Shown: one piece after another, positions 1 through 5,650 of the stretch | How the letters are laid out: each line of letters starts with the position of its first letter | How positions within the stretch are numbered: the first letter of the stretch is position 1 | Assembly: GCA_026398835.1 (NCBI GenBank) | Contig: JAPLSD010000241.1 | Coordinates: 1-6,599 of the forward strand | Direction: 5' to 3' | Source: Pseudomonas sp. | GTDB taxonomy: Bacteria > Pseudomonadota > Gammaproteobacteria > Pseudomonadales > Pseudomonadaceae | DNA: 6,599 nucleotides | Notes under the pieces: generated by a model | Told to the model about the DNA's origin: nothing | Database searches by the model: none | What the model saw: the letters and a program-made list of their open reading frames with translations, nothing else | Translations under genes and position numbers: made by a program

Positions 1-646
1 GCATGCCTGCGATGCCGATCTGGTGCTGGACCTGCACTGCGACTTCGAGTCGATCATGCTGCTTTACGCCATGCCGCAAAACTGGCCACATTTGCGCTCA
101 TTGGCCGCCCGCCTGGGCGCTGGCGCCGCCCTTCTGGCCGAAGGTGCGGGTGGCAACGCCTTCGACGAAGCCTGTGCGATCCCCTGGTTACGTCTGGCCG
201 AGCTGTTTCCCGACGCCAATATTCCGCTGGCGTGTGTGGCCACCACCATTGAATTGCGTGGCATGGCCGACACCGAGCGCGAGCAATGCGCTGATAGCGC
301 GAACGCCATTCTCGGTTTTCTTGCCGAACAAGGGCTGATCAGCGGTGACTGGCCTGTCGCTCCGCCGACCTGTTGTGAAGCGACGCCGTTCGCCGGCGCG
401 CAATACGCCTATGCGCCGCACCCGGGCGTGGTGAGTTTTCTGCAACCGCTGGGCGCCCGGGTCAAGGTCGGCGATCCACTGTTCGAAGTGCTTGATCCGC
501 TGACCGATCGCCACAGCGTGGTGTGCGCCAGTACCGACGGCATCCTTTATGCCCGCGAACGTCTGCGCTTTGCCCAGCCCGGACTGTGGCTGGCCAAAGT
601 GGCCGGCAGTACCCCTATTCGCCAGGGTCGCTTGCTCAGCGACTGA
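1..646 (+). CDS. AotO-like succinylglutamate desuccinylase/aspartoacylase family protein, C-terminal part (5' end outside window)
   Basis: This is the C-terminal part (about 214 codons, reading from base 2) of an M14-type zinc-dependent acylase; family members are usually about 350-370 residues, so the N-terminus lies upstream. In the sequence, DLHCD (His codon at 35-37) fits the third zinc-ligand His of the family, and TIELRG (Glu codon at 251-253) fits the catalytic Glu that activates water. The last 75 or so residues (PGVVSFLQPLGARVKVGDPL and beyond) resemble the beta-barrel C-terminal domain. Family members remove acyl groups from N-acyl amino acids. The gene ends 18 bases before the ABC ATPase ATG. 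In the P. aeruginosa aot operon a protein of this family (AotO) sits at the same place before AotP, so a cytoplasmic role linked to uptake of arginine, ornithine or acylated amino acids is inferred. The real substrate cannot be read from the sequence. Confidence 0.85.
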   Translation, partial: HACDADLVLDLHCDFESIMLLYAMPQNWPHLRSLAARLGAGAALLAEGAGGNAFDEACAIPWLRLAELFPDANIPLACVATTIELRGMADTEREQCADSANAILGFLAEQGLISGDWPVAPPTCCEATPFAGAQYAYAPHPGVVSFLQPLGARVKVGDPLFEVLDPLTDRHSVVCASTDGILYARERLRFAQPGLWLAKVAGSTPIRQGRLLSD

Positions 647-664
647 TTCCAGAGAGTGGAAACC

Positions 665-1429
665 ATGTACAAACTTGAAATTCAGGATCTACACAAAAGC
701 TACGGCACACACGAAGTGCTCAAGGGCGTGTCCCTGGAGGCGAAAGCGGGTGACGTGATCAGCATCATTGGCTCCAGTGGCTCTGGCAAAAGCACCTTCC
801 TGCGTTGCATCAACCTGCTGGAGCAGCCCAACGCGGGCAATATCGTGCTCAATGGCGAGCAACTCAAACTGGTGACCAACAAACTCGGCGGGCTCAAGGC
901 CGCCGAGCCCAAGCAGTTACAACGCATGCGTTCGCGGCTGTCGATGGTGTTTCAGCACTTCAACCTCTGGTCGCACATGAGCGCCCTTGAAAACGTCATG
1001 GAAGCCCCGGTGCATGTGCTGGGCTTAGGCAAGAAAGAAGCCCGGGAAAAGGCCGAACACTACCTGAACAAGGTCGGCGTGGCGCACCGCATGGACGCCT
1101 ATCCGGCGCATATGTCTGGCGGCGAGCAGCAGCGAGTGGCGATTGCCCGCGCGTTGGCCATGGAGCCGGAAGTGATGCTGTTCGATGAACCGACCTCGGC
1201 ACTCGACCCCGAGCTGGTCGGCGAAGTGCTTAAAGTCATGCAGGACCTCGCCCTGGAAGGCCGCACCATGGTGGTCGTGACCCATGAAATGGGCTTTGCC
1301 CGCGAGGTATCGAATCAACTGGTGTTCCTCCACAAGGGCCTGGCCTGCGAGCGCGGCAACCCGCGCGAAGTGCTGGTCAACCCACAGTCCGAGCGCCTCC
1401 AGCAGTTTCTTGCCGGTAGCTTGAAATAA
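665..1429 (+). CDS. AotP/HisP-like basic amino acid ABC transporter ATP-binding protein
   Basis: This is the ATPase subunit of a polar amino acid importer, which would act as a dimer on the inner face of the membrane with HisQ/HisM-type permeases and a periplasmic binding protein. With ATG at 665 it has 254 residues, normal for the family. Visible motifs are Walker A GSSGSGKST (36-44), Q-loop Gln97 (VFQHFNLW), signature MSGGEQQR (150-157), Walker B VMLFDEP (170-176), D-loop SALD (178-181) and H-loop His207 (VVTHEMG). A GTG at 656 is in frame and would add three residues, but the ATG is preferred: it gives the canonical MYKLE start and follows the purine-rich AGAGAGTGGA at 651-660. The sequence is very close to AotP of arginine/ornithine transport and to HisP. 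It lies directly after the AotO-like gene, presumably in one operon with permease genes upstream of the window. A hairpin follows the stop. No argR-like gene follows, so a paralogue is more likely than aotP itself. Confidence 0.95.
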   Translation: MYKLEIQDLHKSYGTHEVLKGVSLEAKAGDVISIIGSSGSGKSTFLRCINLLEQPNAGNIVLNGEQLKLVTNKLGGLKAAEPKQLQRMRSRLSMVFQHFNLWSHMSALENVMEAPVHVLGLGKKEAREKAEHYLNKVGVAHRMDAYPAHMSGGEQQRVAIARALAMEPEVMLFDEPTSALDPELVGEVLKVMQDLALEGRTMVVVTHEMGFAREVSNQLVFLHKGLACERGNPREVLVNPQSERLQQFLAGSLK

Positions 1430-1446
1430 CCCTGCCCGTCCGCTCA

Positions 1447-1482
1447 CCGACCGTTGGTTCAGCGCTGCACACCAACGGTCGG
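1447..1482 (+). terminator. Strong 12-bp hairpin after the ABC ATPase gene
   Basis: CCGACCGTTGGT (1447-1458) and ACCAACGGTCGG (1471-1482) are a perfect 12-bp inverted repeat with a 12-base loop that itself contains CAGCGCTG. It begins 17 bases after the ATPase stop, where an operon terminator is expected. It lacks the U-tract of a classical intrinsic terminator on either strand, so it may be a weak or Rho-assisted terminator, an mRNA 3'-end stabiliser, or an operator for the RpiR regulator encoded 68 bases downstream. Confidence 0.6.
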
Positions 1483-1485
1483 CTT

Positions 1486-1498
1486 CGGATACACTCCA
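1486..1498 (+). promoter_or_regulatory. CGGATACACTCCA element upstream of the RpiR gene
   Basis: CGGATACACTCCA lies 51 bases upstream of the RpiR-family start codon. It matches CGGATACACTGCA at 2465-2477, upstream of the response regulator gene, at 12 of 13 positions. It contains GATACA, a hexamer that recurs between genes in this window. It could be a shared regulator site; TACACT within it could also be a -10 box, but no convincing -35 box lies 16-18 bases upstream. The function is inferred from recurrence only. Confidence 0.35.
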
Positions 1499-1549
1499 GC
1501 CAACCTTATGCCAGGCCTTCTCTAACCCTCAGGAAATGTTGAGCCGGAT

Positions 1550-2422
1550 ATGCCGACCCCATCGAAAAACACAACGGTCTATGCCGCACCGGTGATGCGC
1601 AAACTGGCGGAAATCGTTTCCGATTTACAGCCGTCACTGCGCAAGGTGGCGGACTTTATCCTGCGTCACCCGCTGAGGGCCGCGACGCTGACCATCGAGG
1701 AGATGGCTCACGAAACATCCACCTCGCCAGCAGCCGTAAACCGTTTGGCCAAGGCCCTGAACCTGGGGGGCTACACCGGGATGAAAGCCGAGCTGGTGGC
1801 GACCTTGCAGCAGATGGTGTCCCCGGTGGACAAACTGCGCAACGAACTGGCGCATCGTCCTGGCGGCGCATTTGGCCTGCATGAGCAAATCCAGAGCGCC
1901 AGCAGCAACCTCGCCACTGCCGCGACCAACAACCATGCAGACACCTTTGAAGCCTTCGTCACCCGCCTGATCAAGGCCCGCAAAATTTACATCCTGGGCT
2001 TTGGCAACAGCGTCTACTTTGCCGGCCTCGCCGCCTCGACGCTGATGCCCTTCTGTGCGGACGCCACGGCCATCAGCATGGAGGGCGGCAACGAAAACGC
2101 CGCTTACCGTCTGGCCGCGATCACCGATCAGGACGTATTGCTGGCGATCTCCCTGCCGCGATATTCCCTCGACACCCTGCAACTCGCACGCTTCGCCAAT
2201 GAGCGTGGCGCCTCGGTGTTGGCAATCACCGATTCACCTGCCTCGCCTCTGACCAGCATTGCCGAGCATGTGCTATTTGCCCCTGCCGACCATCCGGTAT
2301 TGACCAGTTCCAACATCGCCGTGCTCGCCTTGATCGAAGGGTTGGTGGCGGGCGTGATGGCGCGCAACAAAGAAGCCGTCAAGCTGGCGACCGAACTGAC
2401 CGAATGTAGGTTTGAGCTTTGA
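1550..2422 (+). CDS. MurR/RpiR family transcriptional regulator (HTH + SIS domain)
   Basis: This 290-residue protein has the standard two-domain layout and length of the RpiR family. The N-terminal HTH_6 domain covers about 15-92, with the helix-turn-helix near 46-73 (TIEEMAHETSTSPAAVNRLA). The C-terminal SIS domain covers about 143-270 and shows the nucleotide/sugar-phosphate-loop feature ILGFGNS (148-154), ISLPRYS (200-206) and the late VLTSS (250-254). Family members bind phosphosugars or other small metabolites through SIS and repress or activate adjacent catabolic or transport genes. The likely target is the preceding AotO/AotP-type transport operon, by proximity only. The effector cannot be read from the sequence. 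ATG 1550 has only a weak Shine-Dalgarno (GAG at 1541-1543, or the better but distant AGGA at 1531-1534); the in-frame ATG at 1595 would remove 15 poorly conserved residues and is a possible alternative. The 120-base gap before it, with its hairpin, suggests its own transcription unit. Confidence 0.92.
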   Translation: MPTPSKNTTVYAAPVMRKLAEIVSDLQPSLRKVADFILRHPLRAATLTIEEMAHETSTSPAAVNRLAKALNLGGYTGMKAELVATLQQMVSPVDKLRNELAHRPGGAFGLHEQIQSASSNLATAATNNHADTFEAFVTRLIKARKIYILGFGNSVYFAGLAASTLMPFCADATAISMEGGNENAAYRLAAITDQDVLLAISLPRYSLDTLQLARFANERGASVLAITDSPASPLTSIAEHVLFAPADHPVLTSSNIAVLALIEGLVAGVMARNKEAVKLATELTECRFEL

Positions 2423-2448
2423 TATCAGCTATCGATTTTGCATGCTTA

Positions 2449-2477
2449 TGTATCCCTGACGCGCCGGATACACTGCA
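2449..2477 (+). promoter_or_regulatory. TGTATCC/GGATACA inverted repeat upstream of the response regulator gene
   Basis: TGTATCC (2449-2455) and GGATACA (2466-2472) are perfect inverted 7-mers separated by 10 bases, giving half-site centres 17 bases apart. The right half is part of CGGATACACTGCA (2465-2477), which also occurs with one change before the RpiR gene. The repeat lies about 80-105 bases before the response regulator ATG, a usual position for an operator or activator site, so autoregulation is plausible but inferred. A clear sigma-70 promoter was not recognised in this AT-richer stretch. Confidence 0.4.
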
Positions 2478-2501
2478 ATACAAAGGCCTGCGGGCAAGCG
2501 C

Positions 2502-2514
2502 ATCGAGACTCGAT
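2502..2514 (+). repeat. Short perfect inverted repeat ATCGAG-A-CTCGAT
   Basis: ATCGAG (2502-2507) and CTCGAT (2509-2514) are perfect 6-bp arms around a single base, so the repeat cannot form a hairpin but could be a dimeric repressor site. A further CTCGA lies at 2521-2525, 12 bases after the CTCGA at 2509. It sits 39 bases before the response regulator ATG and is probably in the 5' leader or near the transcription start. Confidence 0.35.
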
Positions 2515-2540
2515 AGACTGCTCGACAACCACACATAGAC

Positions 2541-2545
2541 AGGGG
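2541..2545 (+). promoter_or_regulatory. Ribosome binding site of the response regulator gene
   Basis: AGGGG lies 8 bases before ATG 2554 and supports this start. No other in-frame start is as well placed relative to the conserved beta-1 strand HILIVDDD. Confidence 0.6.
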
Positions 2546-2553
2546 TTGAGCGA

Positions 2554-3294
2554 ATGGAACATGTCGATCACATTTTGATAGTCGATGATGATCGCGAGAT
2601 CAGAGAGCTGGTGGGTAACTACCTCAAGAAGAACGGCCTGCGCACGACAGTGGTCGCCGATGGGCGCCAGATGCGCGCCTTCCTTGAGTCCACCCCGGTC
2701 GATCTGATCGTGCTCGATATCATGATGCCCGGCGACGACGGTCTGCTGCTGTGTCGCGAACTGCGAGCCGGCAAACACAAAGCCACCCCGGTCCTGATGC
2801 TCACCGCCCGTAACGACGAAACCGACCGCATCATCGGCCTCGAGATGGGGGCCGACGACTACCTGGTCAAACCGTTCGCCGCTCGCGAGTTGCTGGCCCG
2901 CATCAATGCCGTGCTCAGGCGCACGCGGATGCTGCCGCCAAACCTGGTGGTCACCGAAAGCGGCCGCCTGCTCGCCTTCGGCCGATGGCGTCTGGACACC
3001 TCCGCCCGTCACCTGCTGGATCAGGACGACACCATGGTCGCCCTGAGTGGCGCCGAATATCGTCTGCTACGGGTCTTCCTCGATCATCCGCAGCGGGTGC
3101 TCAATCGCGACCAATTGCTCAACCTGACCCAGGGCCGCGACGCCGATCTGTTCGACCGCTCCATCGATCTGCTGGTGAGCCGTCTGCGCCAACGCCTGCT
3201 GGATGATGCCCGCGAACCTGCGTACATCAAGACGGTGCGCAGCGAGGGTTATGTGTTTTCCCTGCCGGTGGAAATCCTCGGAGCGCAAGAATGA
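2554..3294 (+). CDS. OmpR-family two-component response regulator
   Basis: This 246-residue protein is a phosphorylation-activated DNA-binding regulator. The receiver domain (about 5-123) has the acidic pocket DDD (11-13), phospho-acceptor Asp55 in VLDIMMP, Thr84, Tyr103 and Lys106 (LVKPF), so all key residues are present. The winged-helix output domain (about 140-238) shows the OmpR pattern LSGAEYRLLRVFLDHP, RDQLLNLTQGRD, a recognition helix near SIDLLVSRLRQRL and the closing IKTVRSEGYVF. The linker and the NLTQGRD segment resemble the OmpR branch more than PhoB or CpxR. It overlaps the kinase gene by 4 bases (ATGA), which indicates translational coupling and a cognate pair. Its targets are unknown. 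OmpR-type regulators bind tandem half-sites about one helical turn apart, and repeated TGTATC/GATACA sequences before this gene and before the MNIO gene are candidates. I do not recognise a specific gene name. Confidence 0.95.
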   Translation: MEHVDHILIVDDDREIRELVGNYLKKNGLRTTVVADGRQMRAFLESTPVDLIVLDIMMPGDDGLLLCRELRAGKHKATPVLMLTARNDETDRIIGLEMGADDYLVKPFAARELLARINAVLRRTRMLPPNLVVTESGRLLAFGRWRLDTSARHLLDQDDTMVALSGAEYRLLRVFLDHPQRVLNRDQLLNLTQGRDADLFDRSIDLLVSRLRQRLLDDAREPAYIKTVRSEGYVFSLPVEILGAQE

Positions 3295-4604
3295 TTCCCC
3301 CGCTGCACTGGCCGCGCACGCTGGCATCGCGGCTCTCGCTGATCTTTCTGGTCGGCCTGATTCTCGCTCAGGGTCTGTCGTTCGGTGCTCAATTCTACGA
3401 ACGCTACCAAAGCGCGAAATCGACGATGCTCGGCAATCTGGAAACCGACGTCTCGACCTCCATCGCCATACTCGACCGCTTGCCGGCCGCCGAGCGCGCG
3501 GGCTGGCTGCAGCGTCTGGAGCGCCGCAATTATGGTTACCTGCTGAGCGAGGGCGAGCCCGGCACGCCCATGGATCCGAACGACACGCCGATCGCGGTAC
3601 GTTCGATCGAGGACGCCATCGGCCATGACTATTCGCTGGTCTTTACCGATATTCCTGGCCCGCAGAAACACTTCCAGGCTCACCTGCGGCTCGGCGATGG
3701 CAGCCCGGTCACGATCGATGTCAGGCCTTCGATGGTGCCCCTCTCCCCGTGGCTGCCGGTTGTCCTGCTGGGACAGCTGTTGCTGTTGATCGGCTGTACC
3801 TGGCTGGCCGTGAGGATCGCCATCCGCCCGTTGACGCGACTGGCCCGCGCCGTGGAAACCCTGGATCCCAATACCCACGCCATCCACCTGGATGAAACCG
3901 GCCCCACCGAGGTCGCCTATGCCGCCGTCGCCTTCAACGCCATGCAAGACCGTATCGCGGCCTATCTCAAGGAGCGCATGCAGCTACTCGCCGCGATCTC
4001 CCATGACCTGCAGACCCCCATCACGCGCATGAAGCTGCGGGCCGAGTTCATGGACGACTCCCCGGAGAAAGACAAGCTCTGGAACGACCTGGATGAAATG
4101 GAGCATCTGGTTCGCGAAGGCGTTGCCTACGCCCGCAGCATCCACGGCTCTACCGAAGTCAGTTGTCGCATCGATCTGGATTCCTTTCTCGACAGCCTGG
4201 TCTTCGACTATCAGGACATGGGCAAGGAGGTGCAGCTCAGCGGGAAAAATGCCGCGGTGATCGACATCCGCCCCCACGCACTGCGGCGGGTTCTGGTCAA
4301 CCTGATCGACAACGCGCTGAAGTTCGCCGGCGCGGCAGAAATAGTGGTTGAGTCAAAGGCCGGCGCGAATCTATCGATCCAGGTGCTAGATCGAGGCCCC
4401 GGGATCGCCGAACAAGAATTGGCGGAGGTGCTGAAGCCCTTTTACCGTGTCGAAAGCTCTCGCAACCGGAGCACCGGCGGCACGGGGCTGGGCCTGGCCA
4501 TCGCCCAGCAGTTGGCGCTCGCCATTGGCGGTTCGCTGACCTTGCGCAACCGGGACGGTGGCGGTCTGTGCGCGGAGCTCGAATTGAGTCATCAGGAGAG
4601 CTGA
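3291..4604 (+). CDS. Two-component sensor histidine kinase (HAMP, HisKA, HATPase)
   Basis: This 437-residue inner-membrane kinase is the partner of the preceding response regulator. Order of parts: short cytoplasmic N-terminus, TM1 (about 13-34, LSLIFLVGLILAQGLSFG), a periplasmic sensor region of about 120 residues (35-153), TM2 (about 155-177), HAMP (about 177-230), the HisKA dimerisation helix with phospho-acceptor His238 in AISHDLQTP, and a HATPase domain with N-box NLIDNALKFA (337-346), G1 DRGPG (367-371) and G2 TGGTGLGLAI (395-404). All catalytic elements are intact. The phospho-box reads HDLQTP, with Gln where Arg is common. The periplasmic part contains no Cys and no obvious metal-binding cluster (only scattered His at 112, 127 and 131), so the signal cannot be named. 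GGAG at 3280-3283 precedes the start inside the regulator gene. Architecture resembles EnvZ-type kinases. Confidence 0.95.
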   Translation: MIPPLHWPRTLASRLSLIFLVGLILAQGLSFGAQFYERYQSAKSTMLGNLETDVSTSIAILDRLPAAERAGWLQRLERRNYGYLLSEGEPGTPMDPNDTPIAVRSIEDAIGHDYSLVFTDIPGPQKHFQAHLRLGDGSPVTIDVRPSMVPLSPWLPVVLLGQLLLLIGCTWLAVRIAIRPLTRLARAVETLDPNTHAIHLDETGPTEVAYAAVAFNAMQDRIAAYLKERMQLLAAISHDLQTPITRMKLRAEFMDDSPEKDKLWNDLDEMEHLVREGVAYARSIHGSTEVSCRIDLDSFLDSLVFDYQDMGKEVQLSGKNAAVIDIRPHALRRVLVNLIDNALKFAGAAEIVVESKAGANLSIQVLDRGPGIAEQELAEVLKPFYRVESSRNRSTGGTGLGLAIAQQLALAIGGSLTLRNRDGGGLCAELELSHQES

Positions 4605-4750
4605 CGACAGCTATGTATCGAACTGTGTACGAACATCCTTGAGATACACCTTCCTAAGCTTTGAGGGCTGTAGAAAACAGACGAGATACAAACCTGCGAT
4701 GAACTATGGGTACCGGCCGGCACTACACGTTCGGCATCTGACTTGCCCAG
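4605..4750 (+). promoter_or_regulatory. Upstream region of the MNIO gene with repeated TGTATC/GATACA sites
   Basis: This gap between the kinase stop and the MNIO ribosome binding site is AT-richer than its surroundings. It holds TGTATC (4614-4619) and two copies of GAGATACA (4641-4648 and 4683-4690) exactly 42 bases apart, close to four helical turns. TGTATCGAAC (4614-4623) is followed at 4626-4634 by the near repeat TGTACGAAC, about one turn later. TTGAGG (4661-4666) with GATACA (4685-4690) 18 bases on is a possible but poor sigma-70 promoter. CTGT-AGAAA-ACAG (4668-4680) is a small inverted repeat. Together these suggest a separately regulated promoter for the MNIO pair; no site is proven. 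Confidence 0.45.
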
Positions 4751-4756
4751 AAGGAG
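4751..4756 (+). promoter_or_regulatory. Ribosome binding site that decides the MNIO start
   Basis: AAGGAG lies only 3 bases before the ATG at 4760 but 9 bases before the in-frame ATG at 4766. Normal spacing favours 4766, which removes the first two residues (MH) of the longer reading. Confidence 0.65.
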
Positions 4757-4765
4757 TTCATGCAC

Positions 4766-5650
4766 ATGCAGACAAACATCTCGTCAGCCTTGAAGCGGGC
4801 ATCCATTGCACCGTTAAAAGCGACCGCAGGGCTTGGGTTGCGCCGCGCCCTGCTCAACGACCTTCGGGATGCCCCCACCGGTAAATTCGACTTTCTGGAA
4901 GTCGCTCCGGAAAACTGGATCGGTATCGGCGGTACCCACGGCGCGGCGCTTCGTTCCCTTGCCGAACGTTATCCCTTGTCCTGTCACGGGCTGTCCCTTT
5001 CCTTGGGCGGCACCGCCCCGCTCGACGTGCCTTTCCTGCAGGAGGTACGGATCTTTCTGGATCGCTTCAACGTGCCGCTCTACAGCGAACACTTGAGCTA
5101 TTGCAGTGACGATGGTCATCTCTACGACTTGCTGCCTCTGCCCTTCACCGAAGAAGCGGTGCATCACGTCGCTGCACGCATCAGTCAGGCTCAGGATGTA
5201 GTGGGTCGCCGCCTGGCGGTGGAAAACGTTTCCTACTACGCCGCGCCTCAACAGGATATGGACGAGCTGACGTTTACCAATGCGGTACTGCGTGAGGCGG
5301 ATTGCGACCTACTGCTGGACGTCAACAATGTCTACGTGAACTCGGTGAATCACCGGTTCGATCCGCAGGCCTTTTTGGCTGGACTTGAGCCCAACAGGGT
5401 CGTCGCCATGCATGTGGCGGGTCACTATGACGAATCCGATTCGCTGAAAATCGACACCCATGGTGCGCCGGTCAAACCCGTGGTGTGGTCGTTGCTGGCG
5501 CAAGCCTATGCGCGGTTCGGGGCGCAACCGACGTTACTTGAGCGCGATTTCAACTTCCCGGCCTTCGAGGTGCTGGAGGCCGAACTGAACACCATTCGCC
5601 AGCTGCAACGTGAGGCCCAAAGCGCCCGTCAGGAGGTGATCCATGCTTAA
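4766..5650 (+). CDS. bufB: DUF692 multinuclear non-heme iron oxidase (MNIO), BufB-like RiPP maturase
   Basis: This is a TIM-barrel enzyme of the DUF692 (MbnB/TglH/BufB) family, 294 residues from ATG 4766, a normal length. Such enzymes use two or three iron ions to oxidise cysteine side chains of small ribosomally made peptides, for example to oxazolone/thioamide (methanobactin) or thiooxazole-type groups (bufferins). Conserved metal-site segments are present in order (numbered from 4766): LEVAPENW (44-51), His74 in [15 protein letters not shown] (107-112), VENVSYY (152-158), LDVNNVYVN (184-192), MHVAGH (215-220), DTHG (230-233) and LERD (258-261). All likely iron ligands look intact, so it should be active. 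It overlaps the DUF2063 gene by 8 bases, the usual maturase-partner coupling. No DUF2282 precursor gene lies next to it; the substrate is either encoded elsewhere or unknown. The symbol is by family and partner gene; the product is not shown here. Confidence 0.9.
   Translation: MQTNISSALKRASIAPLKATAGLGLRRALLNDLRDAPTGKFDFLEVAPENWIGIGGTHGAALRSLAERYPLSCHGLSLSLGGTAPLDVPFLQEVRIFLDRFNVPLYSEHLSYCSDDGHLYDLLPLPFTEEAVHHVAARISQAQDVVGRRLAVENVSYYAAPQQDMDELTFTNAVLREADCDLLLDVNNVYVNSVNHRFDPQAFLAGLEPNRVVAMHVAGHYDESDSLKIDTHGAPVKPVVWSLLAQAYARFGAQPTLLERDFNFPAFEVLEAELNTIRQLQREAQSARQEVIHA
5631..5641 (+). promoter_or_regulatory. Extended Shine-Dalgarno of the DUF2063 gene
   Basis: AGGAGGTGATC is complementary over all 11 bases to the anti-Shine-Dalgarno end of bacterial 16S rRNA (GATCACCTCCT). 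It lies inside the end of the MNIO gene, with GGAGG 6 bases before ATG 5643. It fixes the start of the partner gene and suggests efficient coupled translation. Confidence 0.8.

Noticed and set aside
656..664. GTG at 656 as start of the ABC ATPase.
   Set aside because: ATG at 665 gives the usual MYKLE N-terminus, and the GTG lies within the purine-rich ribosome binding stretch.
1634..2182. A 182-residue minus-strand frame opposite the RpiR gene.
   Set aside because: It has no recognisable domain and lies fully within a well-supported gene on the other strand.
2446..3012. A 188-residue minus-strand frame covering the gap before and the first part of the response regulator gene.
   Set aside because: Most of it is antisense to the receiver domain, and its composition looks like a shadow frame; no ribosome binding site supports it.
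3249..3947. A 232-residue minus-strand frame opposite the kinase gene.
   Set aside because: It is antisense to an intact histidine kinase and has a Gln/Gly/Arg-rich composition typical of shadow frames in GC-rich DNA.
4661..4690. TTGAGG-N18-GATACA as the promoter of the MNIO gene.
   Set aside because: The -10 match is only three of six bases and the hexamer recurs as a possible regulator site, so it is mentioned in the upstream-region entry but not called as a promoter.
4639..4884. An 81-residue frame with four Cys and several His ahead of and overlapping the MNIO gene, considered as a metallophore precursor.
   Set aside because: It starts with TTG (or ATG 4699) without a Shine-Dalgarno, has no signal peptide or DUF2282 features, and overlaps the MNIO gene by about 120 bases in another frame, where its residues follow from the MNIO codons.
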